DNA from: Flavobacteriales bacterium
GTDB taxonomy: Bacteria > Bacteroidota > Bacteroidia > Flavobacteriales_D > Sanyastnellaceae
Assembly (NCBI GenBank): GCA_019694805.1
Contig: JAIBBG010000030.1
Location: forward strand, 1 to 37,496
Direction: 5' to 3'
DNA length: 37,496 nucleotides
In this document: positions 8,001 through 16,238 of the stretch, piece by piece
How the letters are laid out: every line of letters begins with the position of its first letter
Position numbering within the stretch: the stretch's first letter is position 1
Translations under genes and position numbers: made by a program
Notes under the pieces: generated by a model
What the model saw: only the letters and a program-made list of their open reading frames with translations
Told to the model about the DNA's origin: nothing
Database searches by the model: none

Positions 8001-10345
8001 AATGAAGGAATATCGCTAACTACATGTTGAATGTTACCATGCAGAGATGCCTGATGCCCATACGGAGAAAGATCAAGCGCTTCTTGTGTGCACCCATCAT
8101 CAAAATTGAAATAAGCCAAAGCACCTATTTCAGAACCAGTGATAGTAGAATGTGCGGAAGCGAAGACTTCCTGCGCATCCATATTGTAATCCCAAATTAT
8201 CAATTCATCCATATAACCTTTGAACCATGCATTGGAGAAGCTATTGCCATGTCCAAATAAAAACTCATAGTTGATTTGAGGATTGTAATTCCATGTATTC
8301 TGATCCACCAGTTGACCGAACAAATAAATTTTACGCTGATTGGTGAGATGATCCATGGTGATGGTGACTTGATTCCAATGGCCTGGCAACATGTCGAACT
8401 GAGCCAAATGTGAGAGCACGTAATTATATTCTACGTTGGGATTTTCATAAAGTACAAAATCGTTTTGCATATCCGCAATGACCGGATCACTCACTTGCGT
8501 AGAATCTGGTTTTACCCAGAATGAAACTGTAAAATCATGATCACCCAGCAATGGACCGAAATTTACATAGTCATCGATTCCATCGAACCTCAGCGCATAG
8601 TTAGCAGGATTCGCAGAAGTGAGATTATTCACTTTCAACGATGCTTCATTACTTGCAAATGTGGGTGTGGAAGAAACGACTCGAAGTCGGTAACAGTTAG
8701 GCGGCAAGTTTATGGGAAGGAGAACGTCATTAAAAATTCCACCAGTACTACTTACCATGGTAGTAAGCTCTATAGGGTTTGAAAAAGTACCGTCTGGTCC
8801 GTTTAACTGCAAAGTGAAAGTATTTCCAGCAATGAAGTTGACGTAATTGGCAGTGAAGGAGACATCGAAGGTTTCACCGGGAATGACTTCACCAGGAATA
8901 ACTTCTGTGATTTGTAAAGTATCGGGTACAATAACATATTCACAAATATCATCATCGCCACAGTTATTGGATACAGCAAGGCATACCTCATAAACTCCAG
9001 GACCGGTCACTGACAAAACAGGATTCGTTTCAGTACTTTGAGATGTTCCAAAGTCCCAAGATGAGCCAGAAGCATATTGAGAGGTGTTTTCGAATATGAC
9101 ATTGAAGGTATCAAGGTTGTAGTCAAAAGATGCAATGGGTGGTCCAAAGCCACAGATCACGAAGTTTTCCGATTGAACACCACTCCAATCACCATATTGA
9201 TTCATAAATCTAACACTGATTGTATAGTCGCCTTCTGGCAATCCTAATAGAGTAATTTCCTCATTGATTTGTGCAATCGATGATGCATCAAGTGCCACCG
9301 ATGTGCCATTGCCTTGGCCGGGATCTTCACCGATGAAATACTCAGCAGCGACGATTTCTGTCATGAACTCATTTTGTGCTTGTCCAACATAAACATCCAT
9401 GCATTTGGAACCACTCCAAACCCCTTGTGAGTTTTTAATACGATAACATAACTTGTGCAAACCTTGAGAATATGTTGCCGCATTTATCGATTCAGTGATA
9501 GATGTTGTGATATCTGCACTGATGTCTATCGAAATTCCTTCTCCTGGGTTAGGGTCATTGTCGAGGAAGTACTCTGCTTCTTCTATAACTGTAATTCCTT
9601 CTTGATTCGGTTCAACGAAAATGTTCAAACATCGTGATCCGCTCCAAAGTCCGTCTGCAGTTTGAAATCTCAAGCATAGCTTATTGATACCGGCTGAAAG
9701 TGATGACACAGCAACGATTTCATCTATGTTGATCAATCCACTCGGAGTTATTGCTATAGGCAGACCTGATCCTGGACCTCCATCGTTATTGAAGAAATAT
9801 TCGCAAGCTACGATTTGATTTGAGTTCTCCTGCTGGATGGCATATAGATTCATGCAACGACTGCCTCCCCAAAGTCCATTGTTGTTTAGTGCACGATAAC
9901 ACAAAAGGTGCGGGCCAGCAGTAAGTCCGCTAGTGCTTACTGCCTGCAACACGTCTGTAACCGGGCCATTCACAACGATTACAGGCGTTCCTGTTCCCGG
10001 ACCATTGTCTTCATCAAAGAAATATTCTGTTGTGGTGATGAAAGTTGAACCTGCATCAACTGGAGGTGAAACCACGATGGGGATGCACCGTGCGCCACTC
10101 CATAAAGAAGCATTATTCATACAGCGTGAACAAAGAATATGTGGACCAACAGTTAGTTGATCTACATTGATATTATCAAACATAGAACCTTCACCAGTAA
10201 TGGAGATAGGAGTTCCTGTGCCCGGACCTTCGTCTATATCAAAAAAGTATTCACCTGTAACAAGAGATTGTCCAAATGAAGTCAGAGAATAACAAAGAAC
10301 GAAGATCAATAGCACATACCTCATGGGTAGATGTTTTTGATTCAT
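5093..10345 (-). CDS. Giant T9SS surface protein: DPG repeats, PKD, LamG, phospholipase A2-like, DUF7619-like, FN3-like and SprB
   Basis: This 1750-residue protein has a signal peptide beginning at Met1 or, more typically, Met8 (MRYVLLIFVLCYSLTSFG). Approximate domains: five EYFF-DxGPGxGxP repeats (25-395); a PKD domain (400-485); a Concanavalin/LamG jelly roll (580-740, LRFDGIDDYVNFG); a TIG-like domain (780-875); a beta domain (875-975); a phospholipase A2-like domain (~990-1120, with GPCNRHDTCYQMC); a DUF7619-type domain (1155-1330, SYDPNEKVGP); an FN3-like domain (1335-1440); three SprB repeats (1450-1655); and a type A sorting domain (1665-1750, VSPNPSNGRF). Both ends are collinear with the 718-residue protein at 1237-3393, so the middle block is an insertion. 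It lies 26 nt downstream of the beta-helix gene at 10372-11376. Likely role, by inference: a surface adhesin, possibly with lipase activity. Confidence 0.9.
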   Translation of the reverse strand: MNQKHLPMRYVLLIFVLCYSLTSFGQSLVTGEYFFDIDEGPGTGTPISITGEGSMFDNINVDQLTVGPHILCSRCMNNASLWSGARCIPIVVSPPVDAGSTFITTTEYFFDEDNGPGTGTPVIVVNGPVTDVLQAVSTSGLTAGPHLLCYRALNNNGLWGGSRCMNLYAIQQENSNQIVACEYFFNNDGGPGSGLPIAITPSGLINIDEIVAVSSLSAGINKLCLRFQTADGLWSGSRCLNIFVEPNQEGITVIEEAEYFLDNDPNPGEGISIDISADITTSITESINAATYSQGLHKLCYRIKNSQGVWSGSKCMDVYVGQAQNEFMTEIVAAEYFIGEDPGQGNGTSVALDASSIAQINEEITLLGLPEGDYTISVRFMNQYGDWSGVQSENFVICGFGPPIASFDYNLDTFNVIFENTSQYASGSSWDFGTSQSTETNPVLSVTGPGVYEVCLAVSNNCGDDDICEYVIVPDTLQITEVIPGEVIPGETFDVSFTANYVNFIAGNTFTLQLNGPDGTFSNPIELTTMVSSTGGIFNDVLLPINLPPNCYRLRVVSSTPTFASNEASLKVNNLTSANPANYALRFDGIDDYVNFGPLLGDHDFTVSFWVKPDSTQVSDPVIADMQNDFVLYENPNVEYNYVLSHLAQFDMLPGHWNQVTITMDHLTNQRKIYLFGQLVDQNTWNYNPQINYEFLFGHGNSFSNAWFKGYMDELIIWDYNMDAQEVFASAHSTITGSEIGALAYFNFDDGCTQEALDLSPYGHQASLHGNIQHVVSDIPSFSNFVTPNHGGNNGYVTLQIAGEFYEGSPTVTLTSSLFPAIVADTSYYNSTYDLVTARFNLVGTNIGLYDVEVLTSDSTSVKYTQSFTIEESIAGHVEISILGRNTIRAGGVHTFFIVYENTSNNDIHSPVTLLESYADDYIGFVDQDLEYQFHHLPIILGNLNYDLSVQAYQADSIISPGIQYVIPIRSKTGIGGSRDNCQDVSGYTLQLLMVRNPENPFDNITPDGCSNPEWAVGGINNFLSWNNLENIDIDWNNEFSGPCNRHDTCYQMCYTFFSQPQAKTICDLQFLQQLIGHCSSDELSDGIEVSVCKQAAILYFLGVHTFGSPFFNWSQAGCTITHLLPDFSPEENIEYVPDCGVCPPDAICFTTNRISSYDPNEKVGPSRYQNLDDTFEYAIYYENADSATAAAQRVLVIDTLNPAYFDFSTFQFLGFGFDDELKFIPQDQPQQFTVDTDLRPEKNLLLRTNGFFDPTTGIATWDFTSLDPQTMQLTEEVELGFLDPNDSTGRGQGFVYFKVNPQPGLQTGDSITNHASIYFDYNPPIVTEDWLNTIDLVAPWSNVLPLDEVQADSTFLITWTGADSLISTIDHYSIYVSENGGPYTVWQEIVYDTAVYYTGHNGSSYAFYSIAIDNAGNVEGEPEMPDATTLINVVYIPPVFNLTIDQNECSYSEAFVSVSASSGNPPFIFTWDDNIMNDTLYNASAGDHHLIVTDVNAEIVLDTVIQVSYPLPLLYEASITPVNCPGGQDGSAVVMATGGTGAFFFDWQGEDPSQLSAGIHPFTISDENGCQTDGMVNITEPEPIVVNAEIVPAIAELNCDGAITLSVTGGSPPYDIIWNTTQTGETIVDLCPGEYTASITDDHGCTNEENFWTVPLGELEITQSIPELIVSPNPSNGRFHIMLKNGDSYIIWTVYDAAGNTVMSKRETPASLMRYEWSFDLTTHAEGSYLIEIKTERKTYQRKLIVTKD
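6989..7324 (-). other. Embedded phospholipase A2-like domain
   Basis: Residues ~1008-1119 of the 1750-residue protein read PDGCSNPEW, then CNRHDTCYQMC (His1047, Asp1048, Tyr1051), then ICDLQF (Asp1068) and further Cys up to QAGC (Cys1119). Known family knowledge: secreted PLA2 enzymes use the His-Asp pair in C..HD.CY, together with an Asp in a following CD motif. The order GC-SP ... C-N-x-HD-x-CY-x-x-C ... CD resembles group XII PLA2 more than the classical venom/pancreatic type. The Ca-binding loop cannot be judged by eye. A catalytically active domain is inference. Confidence 0.7.
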
Positions 10346-10371
10346 GGGAATAATATTTCAGGATGGAAAAA

Positions 10372-11376
10372 CTATTCCGTAATGATTGTGCCGGTTGCTT
10401 GCATTTGAACACTAGAGTTCACGGGTACGATCAGTTGATCCAGTTGCATATACGTCACATAAGGCAAACCGGGAATATAAGTTCCGTATTGGCTAGTGAA
10501 TGTAAAAGGCTCTGAACCACCGAATGGCCCTATGTCTGATCCATCGGTTCCTCCATTGTCGCCTGGTGTGCCATCAACCAACTGCATGTTATCGTCACTG
10601 GTTTGGAAGGAGCCATCATAGTCCACAAAAACAGGAGATTCACCAATGAAATTACCTGTGCCAACGTTGCCGTTGATAGTCACAGTAGGATCAGTCCATG
10701 AAGCGGCGATGTTATTATTGAAGGAGGAAGTAAAGCAGTTGTCAATATTCATGATACCCATGACAATGTTATTTTGAAAAGTCATATTGTAGTAATCATG
10801 GTTGCTGAACAGATTTAAAGCGGGCGCCATGATAAACAAGTTATTGGTGAACGTGCTGGAATTACTGCTGTTTGGCGATTGAAATGGAGAGTAGATTGCT
10901 GAAGGCGCGATGAACACGTTATTAGAAAAAATACAACCTCCAGATTGTCCGATATCTTCTACATATCCGTTGAATTGATTGTTGATGAATAAGTAATTAT
11001 TCATATAGAATAAATAAACGTTTGCCAATTGACAGTTCTTGACCAAAAGACCGGATGAGTTTATGTCAGCGTTCAAATTTCCATTTATGATAAGACCTTG
11101 AATTGATCCACCCGTCACAGCGGTTCCAATATTCAAGTAGTCGATGTGCGTACCAGTGCCTGTCGCTATAATATGAACATTTTTTGAAAGTTGAAATCCA
11201 TCATAGCTCTGACCTGATGGTGAAACGAGAATCGTGTCGAATGGATTTGCAATTGCCACAGCATCTACAATTTCTACTTGCATGGCTGCTGTGTTCGTAG
11301 TGTTTGAAACAGTGATGATTGTTGCTGATGCAGGTATAGTAAATGCCAACATAGCCAGAACGATTAGTTTGTTCAT
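10372..11376 (-). CDS. Secreted right-handed beta-helix protein (second copy)
   Basis: This 334-residue protein has a signal peptide (MNKLIVLAMLAFTIPASA), and mature TIITVSNTTNT parallels TIFTVSNNPS of the protein at 161-1237. The central part has parallel beta-helix style rungs rich in N, F and I, for example FINNQF, FSNNVF and FTNNLF. The tail (YIPGLPYVTYMQLDQLIVP ... ATGTIIT) corresponds to the tail of the other copy, and again there is no T9SS domain. It is the first gene of a two-gene minus-strand unit with the 1750-residue protein. It may be a structural partner of that protein. No catalytic residues are recognised. Confidence 0.8.
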   Translation of the reverse strand: MNKLIVLAMLAFTIPASATIITVSNTTNTAAMQVEIVDAVAIANPFDTILVSPSGQSYDGFQLSKNVHIIATGTGTHIDYLNIGTAVTGGSIQGLIINGNLNADINSSGLLVKNCQLANVYLFYMNNYLFINNQFNGYVEDIGQSGGCIFSNNVFIAPSAIYSPFQSPNSSNSSTFTNNLFIMAPALNLFSNHDYYNMTFQNNIVMGIMNIDNCFTSSFNNNIAASWTDPTVTINGNVGTGNFIGESPVFVDYDGSFQTSDDNMQLVDGTPGDNGGTDGSDIGPFGGSEPFTFTSQYGTYIPGLPYVTYMQLDQLIVPVNSSVQMQATGTIITE

Positions 11377-11931
11377 AGTAGTATGATTGTTTAGGTAGTT
11401 TATTGGAAGTAAATGTATGGTATAAGGTTCTATTATATCAGGAAATAATCAATTAATATTTCAAATTGGATTTTAATGGCAATTATTGTATTGTGCGCTC
11501 GATTTTATCCTATGTAGTGATTAAAAATCAGATAAACTGTATTCCAGGAAGTCACGCGCTTCGCAACCATTACCTTTAACGGAGAAGCTAAGTATTCAAT
11601 TAGGGGTTATTTTTATTATCTTGATAATAACGATAAATCTCAATACCGCATAGCTTTGAGCTCTTAAATGTGCAAAGCGAGTCTTTTACTGCAAAGGTTA
11701 GGGGTTTGTTGTTAGGTGTAGATAGAGAAATTCAGAATTTTCGAGTTGCGCATTCATTGGAATACTGACTTATTTGCTCTTGTACATTTGAGATCTAAAG
11801 CGGCAGCTTTTTACAATGCTTTTTTATGCATAGCAACAAACCCACGCTATACAGCATGACGTCATACCCATGCTCAATCACATGTGCATTCTTTCATGAG
11901 CATCGAACTAAAAACTTGCGGCGAACATTGA
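11377..11931. other. 555-nt intergenic region between two minus-strand surface genes
   Basis: No coding potential is seen. It should contain the promoter of the beta-helix gene, and only an imperfect TAnnTTTG-like box (TACATTTA on the minus strand, about 40 nt before the start) is visible. A 10-bp palindrome ATGACGTCAT (11856-11865) sits beside an AGCATG/CATGCT inverted repeat (11853-11858 and 11869-11874). There is no T-run that would make a clear terminator for the upstream propeller gene. Confidence 0.5.
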
Positions 11932-14748
11932 CTATCTCGTCACCATCAACTTGGTTCTAATTGGTGTTCCTTCTATCAAAACATCATACAATCCTGATTC
12001 CCAAGTTGAGGTAGGTAGTGTGAGGGTGTATTGAAGTAGTTTTTCATTCATGATACATCGGCCATTGATATCATACACGGTGATGTTTCGTCCGATATGT
12101 TCTGTGGTAATGGTCAATTTGCAATCGGAAGTGGTGGGGTTGGGGAATAATTGAAGACTGTTATCGGTCGTGAGCGTTTCAATGCCATCATTGATATTCA
12201 CGGTGAGATTGGCACTGTTGGATGTGGTTTCGCAATCATTATTGGAAACAATACAACGGTAGTCGTAACCATTCATCGTCAGTGTGGGATTGAGAACACT
12301 AAGTGTCGCAGTGGTGGTATTCGAGTAGGTCGCTCCATTGGAAATGTTGTTGAATCCAGCACCTGTGTTGACCTGCCATTGGTACGATACCGCATTTGCA
12401 GCAGCTATGGTGAAGTTGACGGCATTGCCCACTAAAGTAACCTGGTCTTGTGGCTGTGTGTTGATAGATGGTTGTGGAACGATTTCAATGGTGAAGTTGA
12501 GCGTAGATGCGCATCCTGCAACACTTCCTTCTACAGTGTAGTTAGTAGTTTCATCTAACGTAACATCTGTACCATTGATATGTGATGGCTCAAAAACAAA
12601 GGTGTCCGCGCCTGTGATCAGCACATTTACAGGCTGACCTGCACATACAGGCTCTGATGGTGTAAGAACCAATTCAAGTGTTGGAATTGGATAGATATTC
12701 AAGTTGATACTTGTCGTAACTGCACATCCATTGACATATCCGGTTGCTACATAGATTTCCGACGTTGGAACAAAAGGTACTCCATCTTCGATGCCATTGC
12801 CATAAGTATAATATTCCGCCCCAGAACCGGTAAAGGTCACTTCTTCACCTTCGCAATGAATAATATTGTCAGGTGTGATTTGAACCGTGATGTCGAAGGC
12901 TGGTGTCACATGGATAAATATCGAATCTGTGTTGATGCAGCCGTTAGCATTGGTGGTCGTCACCACATAGTAGCCGCTTTGTTCCGGCTGGAAATACGTA
13001 TTGTCAGTGATACCACCTGACCAAACAAATGGTGCAGATGCACCTACTGTTGCGTCAAGTTTAACGGAATTTCCCGCGCAAATAGAATCATCGGGTGTTG
13101 CAGAGATGTTGATGGAAGGATAGAGTCCCGGTTGTATGGTTGCTGTGGCCACAGGACCAACACCACAATCATTATATGATCGGGCTTGAATTTCGATGGT
13201 TTGAGCGGTATTGATCACCAAATCGTTGGTCTGCACGCCATTGCTCACGAAGTAAGTTTGTTGATGAGAAGTGAGCCAGTCAAAGGTTGTAGTTTCATCA
13301 ACGTTGATCACGGTATAAGGTATCGTATCCGGCACACAAGGGGTAAGATTGCCATCAATGGTTCCTTGTTGAGTAGGTTGAACGCAAGGCGATAATTTCA
13401 ACATGAATAGATCAACTTGTCCATTCGAAGTGAGTAATGATTCTGTTGCCGATGGATCCATATCGAGCGTCTCGCTGAAAATTCCAGCGACGATGATATC
13501 GTCATTGCTTTGTACATCAATCTCAAATGCTTTGGCATCGCTGCTTGCGGGATATGCTGCCGACCATAAATAATTACCGTCGCTGGTGAGTTTGATAACG
13601 CTCGCGTCATTAAATCCTACAGAGGTATGTGTTACTTCGAAAGGTGAGGAATCAAAATCCACCGTTCCGCTAAAGCCACATGAAACGTAAATCTGTTCCT
13701 GACTATCCAATGTGAGATCGTGAATACGTCCGCCGAAAAGTTGACTCCAGATCACTATACCATTGGCGGGATTCACCTTCATCAACGTCGCTGTTGAAGT
13801 TGTACATCCGGTAATCAGATCTCCGGCACTGTTGAAGTAAAGGGCATAGATTTCGTCACTGGCTGTGTTACCATAGTCCTTGGCCCAGATCATATTCCCT
13901 GAAGCATCCATCTTCATGATATAACCATCTGATGTGAGTCCACCGCTCGTTTCGGCTTGTAATTCATAGGTAGTAGTTCCGGGTGACATATCAGCGGTGC
14001 CCGTAAATGAGCCGGCATAAAAAATATTACCTGTGTTATCCGCAATCATATCATAGACAATCACACTGTTTTCAATTAAGGTTTCAGCCCATATAAAATC
14101 GCCCGCTTCACTCCATTTGACGTAATACCTCGAATAACTTGGAACTTCAGCATCGAGGTTGTACGTGCCCGCACCCGGATTGAAATCGACGATGTCCGAG
14201 AATTTTCCGGTAAAAATGATATTGTTCGAAAGATCTGTTGTAAGGCACTCTGCTTGTTCGGCGGAACTCGCACCGAATGTTCTTACCCAAACAAAATCGC
14301 CATCAGTGGTAAGTTTCAATACATAGCCATCGCGACTGCCATTTGATGTGACTGTGTTATTCCCGGCATTGGGATCAAAGTCGACGGTTGAGCTGAAGAC
14401 ACCCAGGATGACAAGATTTCCGGCTTGATCGATGGCGATATCTTTTGCTTCATCAATAGCAACACCGCCGATAGTTTTAGTCCATAACCAATTTCCATCA
14501 GGGGAAAATTTGGTGATGAAAATATCGGTAATACCAGCCGAAGTGAATGATGCCAAGTTGCTACCGGGATCAAAGTCCACGGTGCCAGCAAAATGTCCGC
14601 ACTGATAAATGTTGTTGTTGATGTCAATTTCCATTCCTGCGTTTAAATCATTTTCTGATCCACCATAACTGAATGACCATTCGGCGATTTGTGCGGTCAT
14701 CGTATGGCAAATAATGAGGAAGGAAAAAAGCAAGTAAATAATTCTCAT
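11932..14748 (-). CDS. T9SS-secreted SBBP beta-propeller protein with Ig-like domains
   Basis: This 938-residue protein has a signal peptide (MRIIYLLFSFLIICHTMTAQ). Residues ~20-460 hold repeated blades with the SBBP signature: VDFDPG....T..G..D.F..K....G...W....GG, with D.AGN or DNTGNI turns. Residues ~470-760 hold PKD- or Ig-like segments with paired Cys (C.G..V and G...C motifs). An Ig-like domain follows (~765-855, TQPQDQVTLVGNAVNF ... YRCIVSNNDC). A type A sorting domain ends the protein (LQLFPNPTTSDCKL ... IRTKLMVTR). SBBP propellers are common in T9SS cargo with no defined enzyme activity. It is a single-gene unit with a promoter-like box 19 nt upstream. Confidence 0.9.
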   Translation of the reverse strand: MRIIYLLFSFLIICHTMTAQIAEWSFSYGGSENDLNAGMEIDINNNIYQCGHFAGTVDFDPGSNLASFTSAGITDIFITKFSPDGNWLWTKTIGGVAIDEAKDIAIDQAGNLVILGVFSSTVDFDPNAGNNTVTSNGSRDGYVLKLTTDGDFVWVRTFGASSAEQAECLTTDLSNNIIFTGKFSDIVDFNPGAGTYNLDAEVPSYSRYYVKWSEAGDFIWAETLIENSVIVYDMIADNTGNIFYAGSFTGTADMSPGTTTYELQAETSGGLTSDGYIMKMDASGNMIWAKDYGNTASDEIYALYFNSAGDLITGCTTSTATLMKVNPANGIVIWSQLFGGRIHDLTLDSQEQIYVSCGFSGTVDFDSSPFEVTHTSVGFNDASVIKLTSDGNYLWSAAYPASSDAKAFEIDVQSNDDIIVAGIFSETLDMDPSATESLLTSNGQVDLFMLKLSPCVQPTQQGTIDGNLTPCVPDTIPYTVINVDETTTFDWLTSHQQTYFVSNGVQTNDLVINTAQTIEIQARSYNDCGVGPVATATIQPGLYPSINISATPDDSICAGNSVKLDATVGASAPFVWSGGITDNTYFQPEQSGYYVVTTTNANGCINTDSIFIHVTPAFDITVQITPDNIIHCEGEEVTFTGSGAEYYTYGNGIEDGVPFVPTSEIYVATGYVNGCAVTTSINLNIYPIPTLELVLTPSEPVCAGQPVNVLITGADTFVFEPSHINGTDVTLDETTNYTVEGSVAGCASTLNFTIEIVPQPSINTQPQDQVTLVGNAVNFTIAAANAVSYQWQVNTGAGFNNISNGATYSNTTTATLSVLNPTLTMNGYDYRCIVSNNDCETTSNSANLTVNINDGIETLTTDNSLQLFPNPTTSDCKLTITTEHIGRNITVYDINGRCIMNEKLLQYTLTLPTSTWESGLYDVLIEGTPIRTKLMVTR

Positions 14749-15139
14749 GATACTCGGGTATTTTAAACAAAAATATGCAGTTGCGACATTTTTCTCCCTG
14801 ATAAAAGTTTCAATTGAACATGGTCATCTGTGATGGGGAGCATTTTCGGATAGAATGGCCTTTCATTTTCCTAGTTTATCGAGCCATGCAGCCTTTTAAA
14901 TGGTTGAAATGGCCGCAAAGTATGGGGTAGTTTGGGCAGACAATAAAAATGGCTTTGTCATGAGCAATTTGTACGATCGCTATTTCATACTGCCTATAAA
15001 CTGGTACTCTCGTTTTATGAAAGGACCTTTTGTTGGATTTGCGGAATAGATGGAAAGGAGGGTAGGAATTATTTTTTCATATTTGTATTGCGTTCAACTA
15101 TATTTTCGACTCGGCCGTCCTAAAATCTTGACCTATTTC
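14749..15139. other. 391-nt divergent intergenic region with a possible small ORF
   Basis: It separates divergent genes and must carry both promoters. A 49-codon frame on the + strand (ATG at 14900, TAG at 15047-15049) encodes an aromatic-rich peptide (for example NLYDRYFILPINWYSRF). It has an in-frame TAA directly before its ATG and no recognisable RBS. It may be chance or a gene remnant. Confidence 0.4.
14768..14775 (-). promoter_or_regulatory. Bacteroidota -7 box upstream of the SBBP propeller gene
   Basis: On the minus strand this reads TATTTTTG, an exact fit to the Bacteroidota -7 consensus TAnnTTTG, ending 19 nt before the ATG. No convincing -33 TTG is seen at the normal spacing. Confidence 0.45.
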
Positions 15140-16126
15140 ATGAGACTCAAACAACTACTCCTTGAATCCATATTTCTCTTGATCAGTTTCATCGCATTTG
15201 CACAATCGGATTCATTGCAATACGTACAATTGACTACCAATACGAGAGAAAAAGTGGTAGGTAAACTCGTAGCCAAAGACGATCAATTTACTGTGGTGGA
15301 ATCTACCGATGGAGTTCGTATGGAGTTCAGAACATATGAGGTGAAAGAACTTTTATATATACAAAAAGAAGATATCCATCGTGGAAAGTATTGGTTTCCG
15401 GACGTAAATAAATACAGATATGTTGCTGGTTCTTCGGCAGTGCCATTACAGAAGGGCCATGGTTATGTTCAAACTGCATATGGCGTGATCTATTATGGGA
15501 CTGTCGGCTTATCGGATCATTTTTCCATAGGTGCTGGAACATATGCAGAGAATTTATGGTATGGAGGTCCGAGTGTCTATTTTATGAGTATTCGTTATTC
15601 TGGTAAGATTTCTTCAAAATTGTTTCTGGGGGGTGAATTCATTGGTTTTGCGGATAATGTAAAGCTTTCATCTTTTTCTCAATCATCGAACAATATCATT
15701 GGAGCAGGACGCGCATTACTTACTTTTATGAATAGTCGCTGGAATATCACTGGTAGCGTGGGGTATGGCGTTGTGCGTCGTCAGAAATACTATAATTATT
15801 GGAATATTCGACAGGATTACAAACAGGTAAAGTATGTTCCATTTCATTATCCGATGTATTCATTCAGCGCACAATATCGGGTTTCACGGAGGTTTGGACT
15901 TGTTCTGGAGAATAATCTCTTACCGCAATCTTCAAGTATTTACAATTATTCTCACGGGCAGATACAAATTCTCATTTCAAATTACACGCTTTATTCTGCT
16001 GCAGGTATGAAAATTTTTGGTAAGCACTGGTCTTTATGTCTGGGATTGTTTGGAAATTATTCCAGATACGACACAGAGATGTCTTTTGGACCATATCTCG
16101 ATTTATGCTACAAGTTTGGGAAGTGA
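15140..16126 (+). CDS. Secreted protein, predicted outer-membrane beta-barrel, function unknown
   Basis: The frame is open from 15050, but the ATG at 15140 places a clean signal peptide at the N-terminus (MRLKQLLLESIFLLISFIAFAQ), giving 328 residues. Residues ~25-85 form a small beta domain (GKLVAKDDQFTVVES ... EVKELLYI). The remainder alternates aromatic or hydrophobic strands with Gly/Ser turns (VGLSDHFSIGAGTY, LFLGGEFIGF, WNITGSVGYGVV) and ends in DLCYKFGK, consistent with a small outer-membrane barrel. No named family is recognised. It is followed after 112 nt by the propeller protein, possibly co-transcribed. Confidence 0.68.
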   Translation: MRLKQLLLESIFLLISFIAFAQSDSLQYVQLTTNTREKVVGKLVAKDDQFTVVESTDGVRMEFRTYEVKELLYIQKEDIHRGKYWFPDVNKYRYVAGSSAVPLQKGHGYVQTAYGVIYYGTVGLSDHFSIGAGTYAENLWYGGPSVYFMSIRYSGKISSKLFLGGEFIGFADNVKLSSFSQSSNNIIGAGRALLTFMNSRWNITGSVGYGVVRRQKYYNYWNIRQDYKQVKYVPFHYPMYSFSAQYRVSRRFGLVLENNLLPQSSSIYNYSHGQIQILISNYTLYSAAGMKIFGKHWSLCLGLFGNYSRYDTEMSFGPYLDLCYKFGK

Positions 16127-16238
16127 GTTGTGTTGTCATTTGAAAAGATGCCCCTGAACTTTTTTAATGAACGCTGTACTGAGTTTACAGATACATTTCC
16201 GTCTGATGAGTTTACAGCGTTATCTTCGTTCAAGATAT

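Noticed and set aside
11856..11865. ATGACGTCAT palindrome as a specific operator
   Set aside because: A single short palindrome in AT-rich sequence with no second copy and no adjacent promoter match. It is not enough for a call.
14900..15049. 49-codon ORF in the divergent intergenic region
   Set aside because: No RBS, no recognisable domain, and it starts directly after an in-frame stop. It is mentioned in the gap entry but not called as a gene.
15050..15139. Longer start (15050) for the barrel protein, and similarly 16167 and 36573 for two later genes
   Set aside because: In each case a downstream ATG (15140, 16239, 36600) puts a standard signal peptide at the N-terminus, while the upstream extension is arginine- or aromatic-rich and spoils it.
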